The position numbers were made by a program, and so were the translations under genes. The notes beneath the pieces were generated by a model. It made no database searches. It was not told where the DNA came from and saw only the letters and a program-made list of their open reading frames with translations. Below are positions 17,045-25,676 of a DNA stretch of 64,000 nt, piece by piece (position 1 is the stretch's first letter; each line of letters begins with the position of its first letter). The stretch comes from Rahnella rivi (lineage in GTDB: Bacteria; Pseudomonadota; Gammaproteobacteria; Enterobacterales; Enterobacteriaceae): positions 186,001 through 250,000 of the forward strand of contig NZ_JAFMOX010000067.1 in NCBI RefSeq assembly GCF_019049655.1, given 5' to 3'.

Positions 17045-19285
17045 TCAGTCTTTGCGAAACGCCAGCAGGGACGCCAAAGGTTCAGGTTTGCCCACCAGAT
17101 AACCCTGCATGTAATCAACCCCCAGCGCGTGCAGGGCTGCCTTCTGCTCTTCGGTTTCGACGTACTCCGCCACAATGCTCAGATGTTTCATTCTGGCGAC
17201 CTGACAGATCGACTGCACGATATAGCCATCCAGCGAATTGGTCAGCATGTTGCGCACGAAGCTGCCGTCAATTTTGATGATATCGGCCTGAATGGCTTTC
17301 AGACGGCCATAACTGGCATAACCGGTACCGAAATCGTCGATGGCAATCCGGCAGCCGTAATTACGCAGCTCGCGCATGGCTGAGTCAGCATATTTCACGT
17401 CCTGCAATAAGTGTGATTCCGTCACTTCCAGAACGATCTGGAAAGGCTCCACCTCAAACTCAGCCATCAGGGTTTTGAAATCACGGGTGAACGTCGGGCG
17501 GCACAGCGTTGATGGCGTAAAGTTGACGGCAAAACGCAGGCTCGGCAGACGCGAGCGGTTCGCGTTGATAAACATCAGCGTGTGCCTGAGCACCCACATA
17601 TCCAGCTGATAGGAAAGACCAAACTCATGCACAACCGGCAGGAACTTATCCGGCATGACCAGATTTTCCTGTGCGCCATCGAACATGCGCAGCAGGATTT
17701 CATAATAATTGTCACCCCGCACGCCTGAGATAGGTTGCGCCATCAGAACGAAGCGATCGTCATCCAGCGCGCGCTGGATTTTATGCAGCATATCGACCTT
17801 TTCTCTGATTTCCAGCTGCACCTGGCTGTGATCGCTTTTGTTCGATTCCGGTTTACCGGTGGTCAGCGACACTTCGGCAATCCCGCTCAGTTCGCCCAGC
17901 AAGATCGGCAGATGCTCAACCGGTGAGTAGACCGTGCAATAAGACAGACCGATATTAGGATGGAGCGGTAATCCGTTCCAGATCAGACGAAAATCTTCCA
18001 CATACTCATACAGTTGCTGGAGTTTGCCTTCCACGTCTTCACTGTTAAGCCGCAGCACCAGATCGTAACCCGGTAAGTGATACACTTTTTCGCCCGGCTG
18101 CAGATACGGCTTCAGCCCCATCGCCAGTTGCTGCTTAAACTGAATACGCAGCTGCATACCGTAATTACGGCTCAGCACATCCATATCGGAAACACGAACA
18201 AAGCACAGCAAGGAGCGCGGATAAATCGCCAAATCACGGTTAAAAGCGCGCAGGTTCGGCAAGGCGAAAACCGGATCCTGTAATGCGGCAGCTTTGAATT
18301 TTTTCATCAGCAGCCGCTGGCGGGAGGAGATCACCGCCATCAGCAACAGCGTGATGGTATAAACCAGCATCAGGGCGGAGACGAAAACCAGATTATGGAC
18401 AAAGTTAGTTTCAGAGATAAAACCCTGATAATAATGGAATAAAATGGTGAGCGTGATGGTCCAGACAATGCTGATGAAGTAATAGCCATAGCGCAGTGCA
18501 CCGAACAGTAACACCGGGAACAGCAACGTCAGCGTGTAATCACTCAGCAGGATTTTCATGAAAGGCTCGCTGAGCCCCTGAATGCACAGCAGCGCCACCA
18601 TTGTGCCCAGCACAATAAACCACAGCACCATTTCAGCCGGTTTCACACCGGGCGCACATTGTTTTCGCAACATCATGCGCAACACGCGCCAGTAACGCGG
18701 GCGGCGGATAATGCGGATAATCAGATAGATCAGATGCGAGTTGAGCAGAATACCCAGAATCATCGCCTGAAGATTGATAAGCGTGCGCAGCGTCATGAAA
18801 TCGCGTGTCGCCATCCCCAGATATTCTGGCAGCAGGCCGCTTTCCACGACAATTTGCAGCACAATAATGAAGAAGAACGTCAGGAAAATCAGCAGCCAGC
18901 CGACACGCACCCAGGCCTGATTCATCAGCCCGAGCGGTGCAGACCAGCGGCTTCCCGCCTGCCAGCGGTACCCCAGCCAGGCAAGAAACAGAGACGTGAA
19001 ATAAATCACCGTCATCAACGTTCCCATTTCCGCGCCCACGCGCAGGTAGTAGCGCAGGAAAAGCGTCAGCACAATGCCGGGGAATGCCGCCCAGTCAAAC
19101 ACCATCAGCAAGGCCACACAGGTCGCCAGCGGCATGTAAATCAGATAGGTGCGACCTTCCGGCAAGAAAATGATCGGAGAAAGCGACGAGCTGAGCGGGA
19201 TCAGCACCAGCGCACAGAAGATCGGAAGCCCCCACCATTTATGGCGCAGTTCATTCCACGAGAAGAGTTTTTGCATCGGATCCAT
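17045..19285 (-). CDS. yfgF: Cyclic-di-GMP phosphodiesterase YfgF (degenerate GGDEF plus EAL)
   Basis: Inner membrane phosphodiesterase that hydrolyses c-di-GMP. The 746-residue product has an N-terminal membrane region of about ten segments (residues 20-330), a degenerate GGDEF domain where the signature is replaced by LPGYDLVL, and a C-terminal EAL domain. The EAL motif reads EILLRM, and the metal and catalytic blocks NFTPSTL, EVTESHLL, IDDFGTGYASYGRL and VAEYVET are present. This matches E. coli YfgF, which is active despite its degenerate GGDEF. The start may be ATG 19285 or ATG 19276; neither has a strong ribosome site. Confidence 0.94.
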   Translation of the reverse strand: MDPMQKLFSWNELRHKWWGLPIFCALVLIPLSSSLSPIIFLPEGRTYLIYMPLATCVALLMVFDWAAFPGIVLTLFLRYYLRVGAEMGTLMTVIYFTSLFLAWLGYRWQAGSRWSAPLGLMNQAWVRVGWLLIFLTFFFIIVLQIVVESGLLPEYLGMATRDFMTLRTLINLQAMILGILLNSHLIYLIIRIIRRPRYWRVLRMMLRKQCAPGVKPAEMVLWFIVLGTMVALLCIQGLSEPFMKILLSDYTLTLLFPVLLFGALRYGYYFISIVWTITLTILFHYYQGFISETNFVHNLVFVSALMLVYTITLLLMAVISSRQRLLMKKFKAAALQDPVFALPNLRAFNRDLAIYPRSLLCFVRVSDMDVLSRNYGMQLRIQFKQQLAMGLKPYLQPGEKVYHLPGYDLVLRLNSEDVEGKLQQLYEYVEDFRLIWNGLPLHPNIGLSYCTVYSPVEHLPILLGELSGIAEVSLTTGKPESNKSDHSQVQLEIREKVDMLHKIQRALDDDRFVLMAQPISGVRGDNYYEILLRMFDGAQENLVMPDKFLPVVHEFGLSYQLDMWVLRHTLMFINANRSRLPSLRFAVNFTPSTLCRPTFTRDFKTLMAEFEVEPFQIVLEVTESHLLQDVKYADSAMRELRNYGCRIAIDDFGTGYASYGRLKAIQADIIKIDGSFVRNMLTNSLDGYIVQSICQVARMKHLSIVAEYVETEEQKAALHALGVDYMQGYLVGKPEPLASLLAFRKD

Positions 19286-19451
19286 CGTAAGTTTCGCGTA
19301 TGAAAGTCATGACGCAGTATAGGTGTCAGGATGAAACGGGCGTGTGTAAAACGCCGGGTGACAGTGACAACGGGTTCCGCGCGCAGTTATCGGCATAAAC
19401 ATCTTTTCACTGAAAAACGCAGAAAGAATATAAACAGCGGAGGTTGGTGTC

Positions 19452-19517
19452 ATGAATCACAAATTATGGCTGAATTCTAATCGGCTTTATATTAATGCTC
19501 TTGATGCTGATCAATAA
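19452..19517 (+). CDS. Candidate 21-residue small protein
   Basis: An ATG opens a 21-codon frame ending in TAA, and GGAGG lies eight bases upstream, a better ribosome site than many annotated genes here have. The peptide (MNHKLWLNSNRLYINALDAD then Q) has no clear membrane segment or family match that I recognise. It may be a leader peptide or chance. Nothing else supports expression. Confidence 0.3.
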   Translation: MNHKLWLNSNRLYINALDADQ

Positions 19518-19729
19518 ACACATTCTTCCAAATATCCGCTAAATGAAGCTCAAACAATTTCGCACGTGATTAACCAAATAATAAATACATTCAAATCCAT
19601 GAGATTAACTTTAAACGTATAGATTGTCTGAATGGTAAAGTTATCGTGCGACTTTACTTACCGGTGAAAATAAACCGCACTTTTTGCATTTTTCCTTTAT
19701 CTGGAGCGTCGTTTAGTTGTGCGTTATAT

Positions 19730-19749
19730 TGTAAACGTTATCATTTACA
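19730..19749. promoter_or_regulatory. Inverted repeat TGTAAA-N8-TTTACA upstream of yfgG
   Basis: The two 6-base arms are perfect complements and lie about 50 bases before yfgG. The left half also contains GTAAACGTTATC, which recalls LacI/PurR-family half-sites, but the PUR box match is poor. It is a candidate operator for yfgG-mgtE. E. coli yfgG is associated with nickel tolerance, but no known nickel regulator site could be assigned. Confidence 0.35.
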
Positions 19750-19798
19750 CTCTTTCATCACTTCTACCGGAGCAAAGATCCACTGAGCCGACACGACT

Positions 19799-20017
19799 AT
19801 GTCTCGAAAATCCAACATCAAGATGACGAAAATTGTTCTTTCGGTAAGCTTCATTATTTTGTTCGGGCGACTGGTTTACTCCGCTTTCGGCGCGTATTCG
19901 CATCACCAGAATCAAAAGCAAACGCAGACCGATACGCAGACAGTGGGGCCACAGCAACAGACGCCGGAAAAAACCTGTACCGGTACGCTGAAAACCTGCC
20001 GTTACTCAAAGGACTAA
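19799..20017 (+). CDS. yfgG: YfgG family small membrane protein
   Basis: A 72-residue protein with one hydrophobic segment (IVLSVSFIILFGRLVYSAFGAY, about residues 12-33), matching the core of E. coli YfgG (IVLLISFIFFFGRFIYSSVGAW). In E. coli it is linked to nickel and cobalt tolerance; the mechanism is not settled. The tail here is Gln/Thr-rich and ends with two cysteines (CTGTLKTCRYSKD) that the E. coli protein lacks as I recall it. The ATG has a weak ribosome site; a second ATG at 19,823 is possible. mgtE starts nine bases after its stop, so both divalent-metal genes are probably cotranscribed. Confidence 0.85.
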   Translation: MSRKSNIKMTKIVLSVSFIILFGRLVYSAFGAYSHHQNQKQTQTDTQTVGPQQQTPEKTCTGTLKTCRYSKD

Positions 20018-20026
20018 GGATCTCAA

Positions 20027-21466
20027 ATGTCGGGTGAAAAACCGAAAAACTACGGCCAGAAACTGGCCGAAAGCCGCAGCAGGATCCTCGATCTCCTTCT
20101 GAACACCGATGACCTCGCCGACAGTATTCTGGGCGAGGAACCTGACGTTGATGACGCCACGCGCGCGCAACTGATGGATTACACCGCAGAGCTCAGCTCG
20201 CGGGTGCAAAAACTCCACGCAGCCGACGTCGCTGACGTCCTGGAAGCGTTGCCGATCCGCGAACGTCTGGCGCTGTGGCGTCTGGTCGAACCGGCAGCGC
20301 GCGGTAAAGCACTGGTCGAAGTCTCCGAAACCGTCTGGGACAGCCTCATTGAAGAGATGAGCGACAAAGACCTGCTGAAAACCATGTCGCTGCTTGATGT
20401 AGACGATCAGGTGTATCTGGCAGAATATCTTCCCCGTGACCTGACTGGCCGAGTGCTGACCTCGCTGGAGCCAAAGCAGCGGGAAAAAGTCCGCGAAGTG
20501 ATGAAGTTCAACAAAGAATGCGTTGGCCGAATCATGGATTTCGAGCTGCTGACCGTCCGTCCGGACGTCACGCTCGGCGCCGTTCAGCGTTTTCTGCGCT
20601 CCCGCAAAATCATTCCGCAGGCCAGCGACAAGCTCTTTGTCACTGACCGCAAAAACACGCTGCTTGGCGAATTGCCGCTGACCACCATTTTACTCAATCC
20701 GCCGGAGACGAAAGTCGCTGACGTGATGATTACCGATCTCACCAGCTTCGAGCCGGAAGATAAAGCCGAAGACGCCGCCAGCGCGTTCGAACGTTATGAC
20801 CTGATCACCGCGCCGGTAGTGGATAAAAAAGGCAAGCTGATGGGACGGCTGACGGTGGAAGAGATCGTTGATTTCGTCAACAACGATACCGACAGCAATC
20901 TGCGCCGGATGGGCGGGTTAAGCCCGGAAGAGGATGTCTTTTCTCCGGTCAGCAAAGCGGTACGCAACCGCTGGGCGTGGCTGGCTATCAATTTGTGTAC
21001 CGCCTTTGTGGCTTCGCGCGTGATTGGTCTGTTTGAACACACGATTTCGCAGCTGGTGGCGCTCGCCGCCCTGATGCCGATTGTGGCGGGCATCGGCGGT
21101 AACACCGGGAATCAGACCATCACGATGATCGTGCGCGGTCTGGCGCTGCACCATGTTCAGGTAGGGAACCTGAAATTTCTGATGTTCAGGGAGCTTGGCG
21201 TGGCGTTGATTAACGGTCTGGTCTGGGGCGGGCTGATGGGTATCGTCACCTGGCTGTTGTACGGCGACTGGCAGATGGGCGGCGTAATGACCCTGGCCAT
21301 GATCCTCAATCTGCTGCTGGCGGCGCTGATGGGTGTCATTATCCCGCTCACGATGGTCCGCATGGGCCGCGACCCCGCCATCGGTTCCAGCGTGATGATT
21401 ACCGCACTGACCGACACCGGCGGCTTCTTTATCTTCCTCGGCCTCGCCACTATATTCCTGATCTAA
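20027..21466 (+). CDS. mgtE: Magnesium transporter MgtE
   Basis: Magnesium channel of the MgtE/SLC41 family. Domains in order are an N-terminal superhelical domain (about residues 40-150, with LHAADVADVLEALP), a CBS pair (about 160-290, with VADVMITDLTSF and APVVDKKGKLMGRLT), a connecting helix, and five membrane segments (about 310-479) containing MPIVAGIGGNTGNQT. The N domain and CBS pair are known to sense cytosolic magnesium and close the pore. The ATG has AAGGA six bases upstream. No M-box-like leader was seen. The pairing with yfgG suggests shared divalent cation control. Confidence 0.97.
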   Translation: MSGEKPKNYGQKLAESRSRILDLLLNTDDLADSILGEEPDVDDATRAQLMDYTAELSSRVQKLHAADVADVLEALPIRERLALWRLVEPAARGKALVEVSETVWDSLIEEMSDKDLLKTMSLLDVDDQVYLAEYLPRDLTGRVLTSLEPKQREKVREVMKFNKECVGRIMDFELLTVRPDVTLGAVQRFLRSRKIIPQASDKLFVTDRKNTLLGELPLTTILLNPPETKVADVMITDLTSFEPEDKAEDAASAFERYDLITAPVVDKKGKLMGRLTVEEIVDFVNNDTDSNLRRMGGLSPEEDVFSPVSKAVRNRWAWLAINLCTAFVASRVIGLFEHTISQLVALAALMPIVAGIGGNTGNQTITMIVRGLALHHVQVGNLKFLMFRELGVALINGLVWGGLMGIVTWLLYGDWQMGGVMTLAMILNLLLAALMGVIIPLTMVRMGRDPAIGSSVMITALTDTGGFFIFLGLATIFLI

Positions 21467-21473
21467 ACCTCTT

Positions 21474-21497
21474 TTCCGGCCTGCGGGCCGGTAAAAG
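21474..21497 (+). terminator. Weak hairpin after mgtE
   Basis: CCGGCC (21,476-21,481) and GGCCGG (21,486-21,491) around a four-base loop, flanked by T and A stretches, lie just past the mgtE stop. The T run after it is only four bases, so termination would be inefficient. Confidence 0.45.
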
Positions 21498-21747
21498 TTT
21501 TCCCGCAGAATTTTCCCGATAATACCCGCTGAAAAACGCGTTTGATTTCTGCTACTGATTATTCGTTATCGCTGTAAGAGTGATGTAGAATTCATACTAA
21601 TAATCCTAAAAAAATAGATATCCCTCCGACACGAAGAATGCCGTCTTAACAGACGTTGTCTCAGGTGATGCGGCGGTTAATAACAGAAAAAACAAGTTTC
21701 ACCGTTACTGCCTGCCACTCACGGCCAGTCAGAAAAAGGTTTGCACC

Positions 21748-24741
21748 GTGGAAAAAATAAAACAGACCACTTTCTTTACGGAAAAGGTCAACTGGAAGGT
21801 GCCTCTGCTGACGGGCATTGCCATTTGTCTGCTGGCCCTTGCCTGCCTGGAAATCATTCAAAAAACCTCGAGTCTGGCCGGATTGTGGTTGCCGACGGCG
21901 TTGCTGATCCCGGTGCTGTTTCATCACCGCTATCTCGACTGGATCCCGCTGCTCTGCGCTGCGGCGCTGGGCATTGTTGCCGCGCATTTTATCGCGGGTA
22001 CGCCGGTGCTGCTTTACCTGCCCTACACGGTGAATAATCTGATTGAAGCCACGCTCTGCGCCTTGCTGCTGCGCCGCGCGTTACCGGCACAAGATCCGCT
22101 TTCCGGCCTGAGCCACTGGGTCAAATTTCTGGTGATCGCGGTGATCTTCTGCCCGCTGGTAAGTTCAGTGTTTATGATGCTGTTCATTCTGCACATCCAC
22201 ACCGCGGCGGAATTGCAGGATCGTTTTGCCACCTGGTATATGTCAGAAGCGGTGGCTATCCTCGCGCTGACGCCGCTGGGGCTGATTTATCAGCGCGGCT
22301 ACCTCAAACAAATTCTGACATCACGTCGTCTTGTTGAACTGCTTGCCACACTGGTCATCACGCTGGCGCTCGGTTTTATGGCGCTTAAATGGCTGCCTTA
22401 TACCTTTGCCTTTATCACTATTCCGTTGCTGTGGTCAGCTATCCGCCTGCCGCGCCTTGAAGCCTTTATTATTTTCCTGTCGATGACGCTGATGATCGCC
22501 CTGCTGCAAACCAGCGGTATTATCACCGTCCAGCCCCATGCCATACAGATCCCGCAAGGGCTGATCTTCCTGCCGCTTTTACTGATCCTGCTGCCTGCCA
22601 ATGCGATGGCGATGGCGATGCACACCCTGCGTACCGAAAAGTCACATATCACGCAGAGCGAAAACCGCTTTCGCAATGCCATGGAATACTCGGCAATCGG
22701 CATGGCGCTGGTTTCCCCGCAGGGTAAATGGCTGCAGGTGAATAAATCGCTGTGTAAGCTGCTGGGCTATGAAGCCGACTACCTGAAAACCTTATCTTTT
22801 CAGGACATCACTCATCCGGAAGATTTAGGTAAAGACCTCGCCTTGCTCCAGCAATTGCTGGATGACGAAATTCAGAGCTACACCATGGAGAAGCGCTACC
22901 TGTGCCGCAATGGTGAAATGGTCTGGGTGCTGCTGGCCGTCTCCCTGGTGCGTGATGAGGATCAGAAACCGCTCTATTTCATCTCGCAAATCGAAGATAT
23001 TACCGAGCTGAAACACACCGAAGTGACTAACAAGCGGCTGTCCGAAGCGCTGCATGAAGAAAAAGAACTGCTGCACATCACGCTTAATTCCATCAACGAA
23101 GCCGTGATCTCCACTGACCGGGATTTGAACGTCACCTTCATGAATCCGGTCGCCGAGAACATGACCGGCTGGAAAGAGTCTCAGGCACAGGGTCAGCCGG
23201 TCGGGCGCATTGTCCACATCACCAAAGGGCCGGAGGGGCCGCTGCTGGGTAATTTGCAGCAGTTCGATATCAACGAAAATTTGCACTCCTCCGTTGAACA
23301 GTCTCTGGTGCTGCACGGCCACAATACCGGCATGTTTGACGTCCAGCTGGCCGTCTCGCCGTTGCGCACCCTAAAAGATGAACCCATTGGCATTGTGCTG
23401 GTGTTGCAGGACGTCAGTAAATCCCGCGAACTGATGCGCAAACTCAGCTACAGCGCATCACATGATTTACTCACCGGTTTAGCCAACCGTGGCAGCTTTG
23501 AAAAGAGCCTGAAAAAAGCACTGAGCCTGACCGCTATACATCAGCAGCCGCACAGTCTGGCGTTTATCGATCTCGACCGGTTTAAGGCGATCAATGACAC
23601 GGCGGGCCACGCGGCGGGGGATGAACTGCTGCGCCAGCTGAGCACGCTGATGCAGGATCACATCCGTAACAGCGACCGCCTGGCACGCCTGGGCGGCGAT
23701 GAGTTTGCACTGATCCTGTTTGATTGTCCGCTGGAACAGGGGTTGTTAACCCTTCAGCAACTGGTGAACAAAATCAACGCGTTCCAGTTTATCTGGGAAG
23801 AGCAGATTTACCGCATCGGCGCCAGCGCCGGGTTGACGCAAATTAACGATGCCAGGATCAGCGGCAGCGAATATATGGCGCAGGCCGACGTCGCCTGTTA
23901 CACCGCCAAACACAACGGGCGCGGCCGGGTCTTTACCTATGAATCGCGGCAAAAACTGCAACTGTCTTCACACACGGCGCTGTTCCGCCCGGAAGATATC
24001 ACCCGCATTCTCACCGAAAATCAGCTGACGCTGCATTGCCGCGCCGCATCCCCGCCGAAAACGCCGCTGTCAGTGTGTTTCTATCAGATATCGGTACAGC
24101 TGGCGATCCCCAATCAGATAGTGCAAACGGCAGCGCTGTTCCTGCAGGCCGCCCATTTTTACGACATGATGGCGGACGTTGACCGCTGGCTGTTACGGCG
24201 CGTGCTTTTGGATTACGGACAAGGCATCGCCAATAAAGGCATTTGTGTGGCCATCCCGCTCTCAACCGAAGGTCTGTTGCAACCGGCGCTGCGTGATGAA
24301 TTGCTGCATCTGCTGGAGACCACGCCGCTGCCGCTGTCGTCGTTCACCCTGATGATTGATGATGCCGTCTTGCTCAAGCATCCCGATTTGCGGACATTCA
24401 TCGCCGGTATCCGTCAGCAGGGATGTAAGATCGTGGTGCAGAATATCGGCAAAAATATGCTCGAATTTAACCAGTTAAAGGCCAATATGGTGGATTACGT
24501 GCAGATTGATCCGAGCTTTATGGCACAGATCCACTACAACCAGATGCATGAAGTGCTGGTGACGATCCTGCATGGCAACACTCACCGCTTAAACGCGCAG
24601 ACGCTGGCGGGCCCGGCGGATATCAATGAGACTCTGGATAAACTCACCGGCATTGGCATCGATCTGGTCGGCGGCGATACCATTGCCCCGGAAACCTCAC
24701 TGGAAAAACTGCTCAACACCGGTTACTTCGGCATTCACTAA
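21748..24741 (+). CDS. dgcE: Diguanylate cyclase DgcE-like (MASE1-PAS-PAS-GGDEF-degenerate EAL)
   Basis: Inner membrane signalling protein that makes c-di-GMP. The 997-residue product has a MASE1 membrane domain (about 20-300), two PAS domains (about 310-430 and 445-560), an intact GGDEF at 649-653 with the inhibitory I-site RNSD at 640-643, and a C-terminal EAL-like domain without the EAL triad. The last is therefore not expected to hydrolyse c-di-GMP. E. coli DgcE (YegE) has the same order with one more PAS and is also next to alkA. The GTG start has AAGG eight bases upstream. It overlaps the end of the convergent alkA by four bases. Confidence 0.93.
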   Translation: MEKIKQTTFFTEKVNWKVPLLTGIAICLLALACLEIIQKTSSLAGLWLPTALLIPVLFHHRYLDWIPLLCAAALGIVAAHFIAGTPVLLYLPYTVNNLIEATLCALLLRRALPAQDPLSGLSHWVKFLVIAVIFCPLVSSVFMMLFILHIHTAAELQDRFATWYMSEAVAILALTPLGLIYQRGYLKQILTSRRLVELLATLVITLALGFMALKWLPYTFAFITIPLLWSAIRLPRLEAFIIFLSMTLMIALLQTSGIITVQPHAIQIPQGLIFLPLLLILLPANAMAMAMHTLRTEKSHITQSENRFRNAMEYSAIGMALVSPQGKWLQVNKSLCKLLGYEADYLKTLSFQDITHPEDLGKDLALLQQLLDDEIQSYTMEKRYLCRNGEMVWVLLAVSLVRDEDQKPLYFISQIEDITELKHTEVTNKRLSEALHEEKELLHITLNSINEAVISTDRDLNVTFMNPVAENMTGWKESQAQGQPVGRIVHITKGPEGPLLGNLQQFDINENLHSSVEQSLVLHGHNTGMFDVQLAVSPLRTLKDEPIGIVLVLQDVSKSRELMRKLSYSASHDLLTGLANRGSFEKSLKKALSLTAIHQQPHSLAFIDLDRFKAINDTAGHAAGDELLRQLSTLMQDHIRNSDRLARLGGDEFALILFDCPLEQGLLTLQQLVNKINAFQFIWEEQIYRIGASAGLTQINDARISGSEYMAQADVACYTAKHNGRGRVFTYESRQKLQLSSHTALFRPEDITRILTENQLTLHCRAASPPKTPLSVCFYQISVQLAIPNQIVQTAALFLQAAHFYDMMADVDRWLLRRVLLDYGQGIANKGICVAIPLSTEGLLQPALRDELLHLLETTPLPLSSFTLMIDDAVLLKHPDLRTFIAGIRQQGCKIVVQNIGKNMLEFNQLKANMVDYVQIDPSFMAQIHYNQMHEVLVTILHGNTHRLNAQTLAGPADINETLDKLTGIGIDLVGGDTIAPETSLEKLLNTGYFGIH

Positions 24742-25610
24742 GGCGTATCGGGCTGCCAGTCATTATTGAACCATAAATGCAGCGTGGCATAAGTGCGCCA
24801 TGGCCGCCAGACTTCGGCGTAACGGGCAATTTTACCCGGTGTCATCCCCGGAAAACGCTGCTTAATCAGATAGTCCCCACCGAGAAAAACGTCGGGCGCC
24901 GACCAGGCGCGCATCGCGACATAACTGGCGGTCCAGCTGCCGATGCCAGGCATTGCCAGCAGCAATCGGATCCCTTCCTGCGCATCGGTTATGGTATCTA
25001 GCGGTAACTCCCCTGCTTCGACCGCCTGCGCCAGCCCGATCAGACAGGCTGCGCGTTTGGCCTGCACGCCGATACCGCGCAAATCATCCACCGTTAATTG
25101 CCCGATAGCGGCCGGAGACGGAAACAGATGCGTCAGGGCCGCAAACGGCGTGCTCACGGGTTCGCCCCATTTTTCCGTCAGCCGGGTGGCAAGCGTCGCC
25201 GCCATTTTTACGCTGACCAGTTGCCCGAGGATTGCCCTGACCGTCAGCTCAAAACGGTTAACGCATCCCGGTAATCTGAGTCCCGCCGCATTGTCCGCCA
25301 GCGCCCCCAGCCCGGCGGCAATCACGTCGGGTCGGGCATCCAGATCCAGCAAACGCCGCACCTGCTGCGCAACCTTTTCGGCAGCCGGCTCCAGCGACGG
25401 TGAGAGTTCCAGTTCAACGCGATTTTCCGCCGGTACGGGCCGCAAGCGCAGCCAGCCGGTCAGCCGCTCGCCGTTGTGTAACACCGCCAGGGTACGCTGA
25501 TAATCATCGCCGTCCTGCTGCTCAACGCCCTGCAACGCCCGCGCGCCGAGAAACGCCGTCATCCACTGCCAGTCATACGGAGGCTGATACGTCAGAAGCA
25601 TGTTGCTCAC
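24738..25610 (-). CDS. alkA: DNA-3-methyladenine glycosylase 2
   Basis: Base-excision repair glycosylase that removes alkylated purines and other damaged bases. The 290-residue product has the AlkA N-terminal domain (YQPPYDWQWM), the helix-hairpin-helix MPGIGSWTASYVAMRAW and the catalytic aspartate in FLGGDYLIKQRFPGMTP. The residue before the catalytic aspartate is Gly rather than the Asp of E. coli. The GTG start at 25,610 has AAGGA seven bases upstream; ATG 25,601 is an alternative. No Ada box was evident in the short upstream gap. It lies after cysS, separated by a terminator. Confidence 0.94.
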   Translation of the reverse strand: MSNMLLTYQPPYDWQWMTAFLGARALQGVEQQDGDDYQRTLAVLHNGERLTGWLRLRPVPAENRVELELSPSLEPAAEKVAQQVRRLLDLDARPDVIAAGLGALADNAAGLRLPGCVNRFELTVRAILGQLVSVKMAATLATRLTEKWGEPVSTPFAALTHLFPSPAAIGQLTVDDLRGIGVQAKRAACLIGLAQAVEAGELPLDTITDAQEGIRLLLAMPGIGSWTASYVAMRAWSAPDVFLGGDYLIKQRFPGMTPGKIARYAEVWRPWRTYATLHLWFNNDWQPDTP

Positions 25611-25623
25611 AGGACAATCCTTA

Positions 25624-25651
25624 TAAAAATGGCCCCCGGTTGGGAGCCATT
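25624..25651 (-). terminator. Terminator after cysS
   Basis: On the minus strand AATGGCTCCC pairs with GGGGGCCATT around a short loop, with U residues following. It lies 25 bases past the cysS stop and overlaps the ribosome-site region of alkA. Confidence 0.75.
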
Positions 25652-25676
25652 GGTGTCATTTCAGGTAGCAATGAGA

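Larger units (their letters stand above)
19286..19798. other. Divergent intergenic region yfgF-yfgG (513 bases)
   Basis: AT-rich in its right two thirds and holding the promoters of yfgF (minus) and yfgG (plus). It contains a 21-codon candidate ORF (19,452-19,517) and an inverted repeat TGTAAA-N8-TTTACA (19,730-19,749). No recognised small RNA or mobile element was seen. Confidence 0.6.

Noticed and set aside
18659..19303. 214-codon plus-strand frame opposite yfgF
   Set aside because: Gln/His/Arg-rich product typical of an antisense shadow; yfgF has clear domains on the other strand.
19722..19749. Zur or PurR operator upstream of yfgG
   Set aside because: Only partial matches to either consensus; kept only as an unassigned dyad.
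19959..20026. Magnesium-sensing (M-box) leader of mgtE
   Set aside because: Only nine bases separate yfgG and mgtE and no structured leader fits; M-boxes are mostly known from Gram-positive bacteria.
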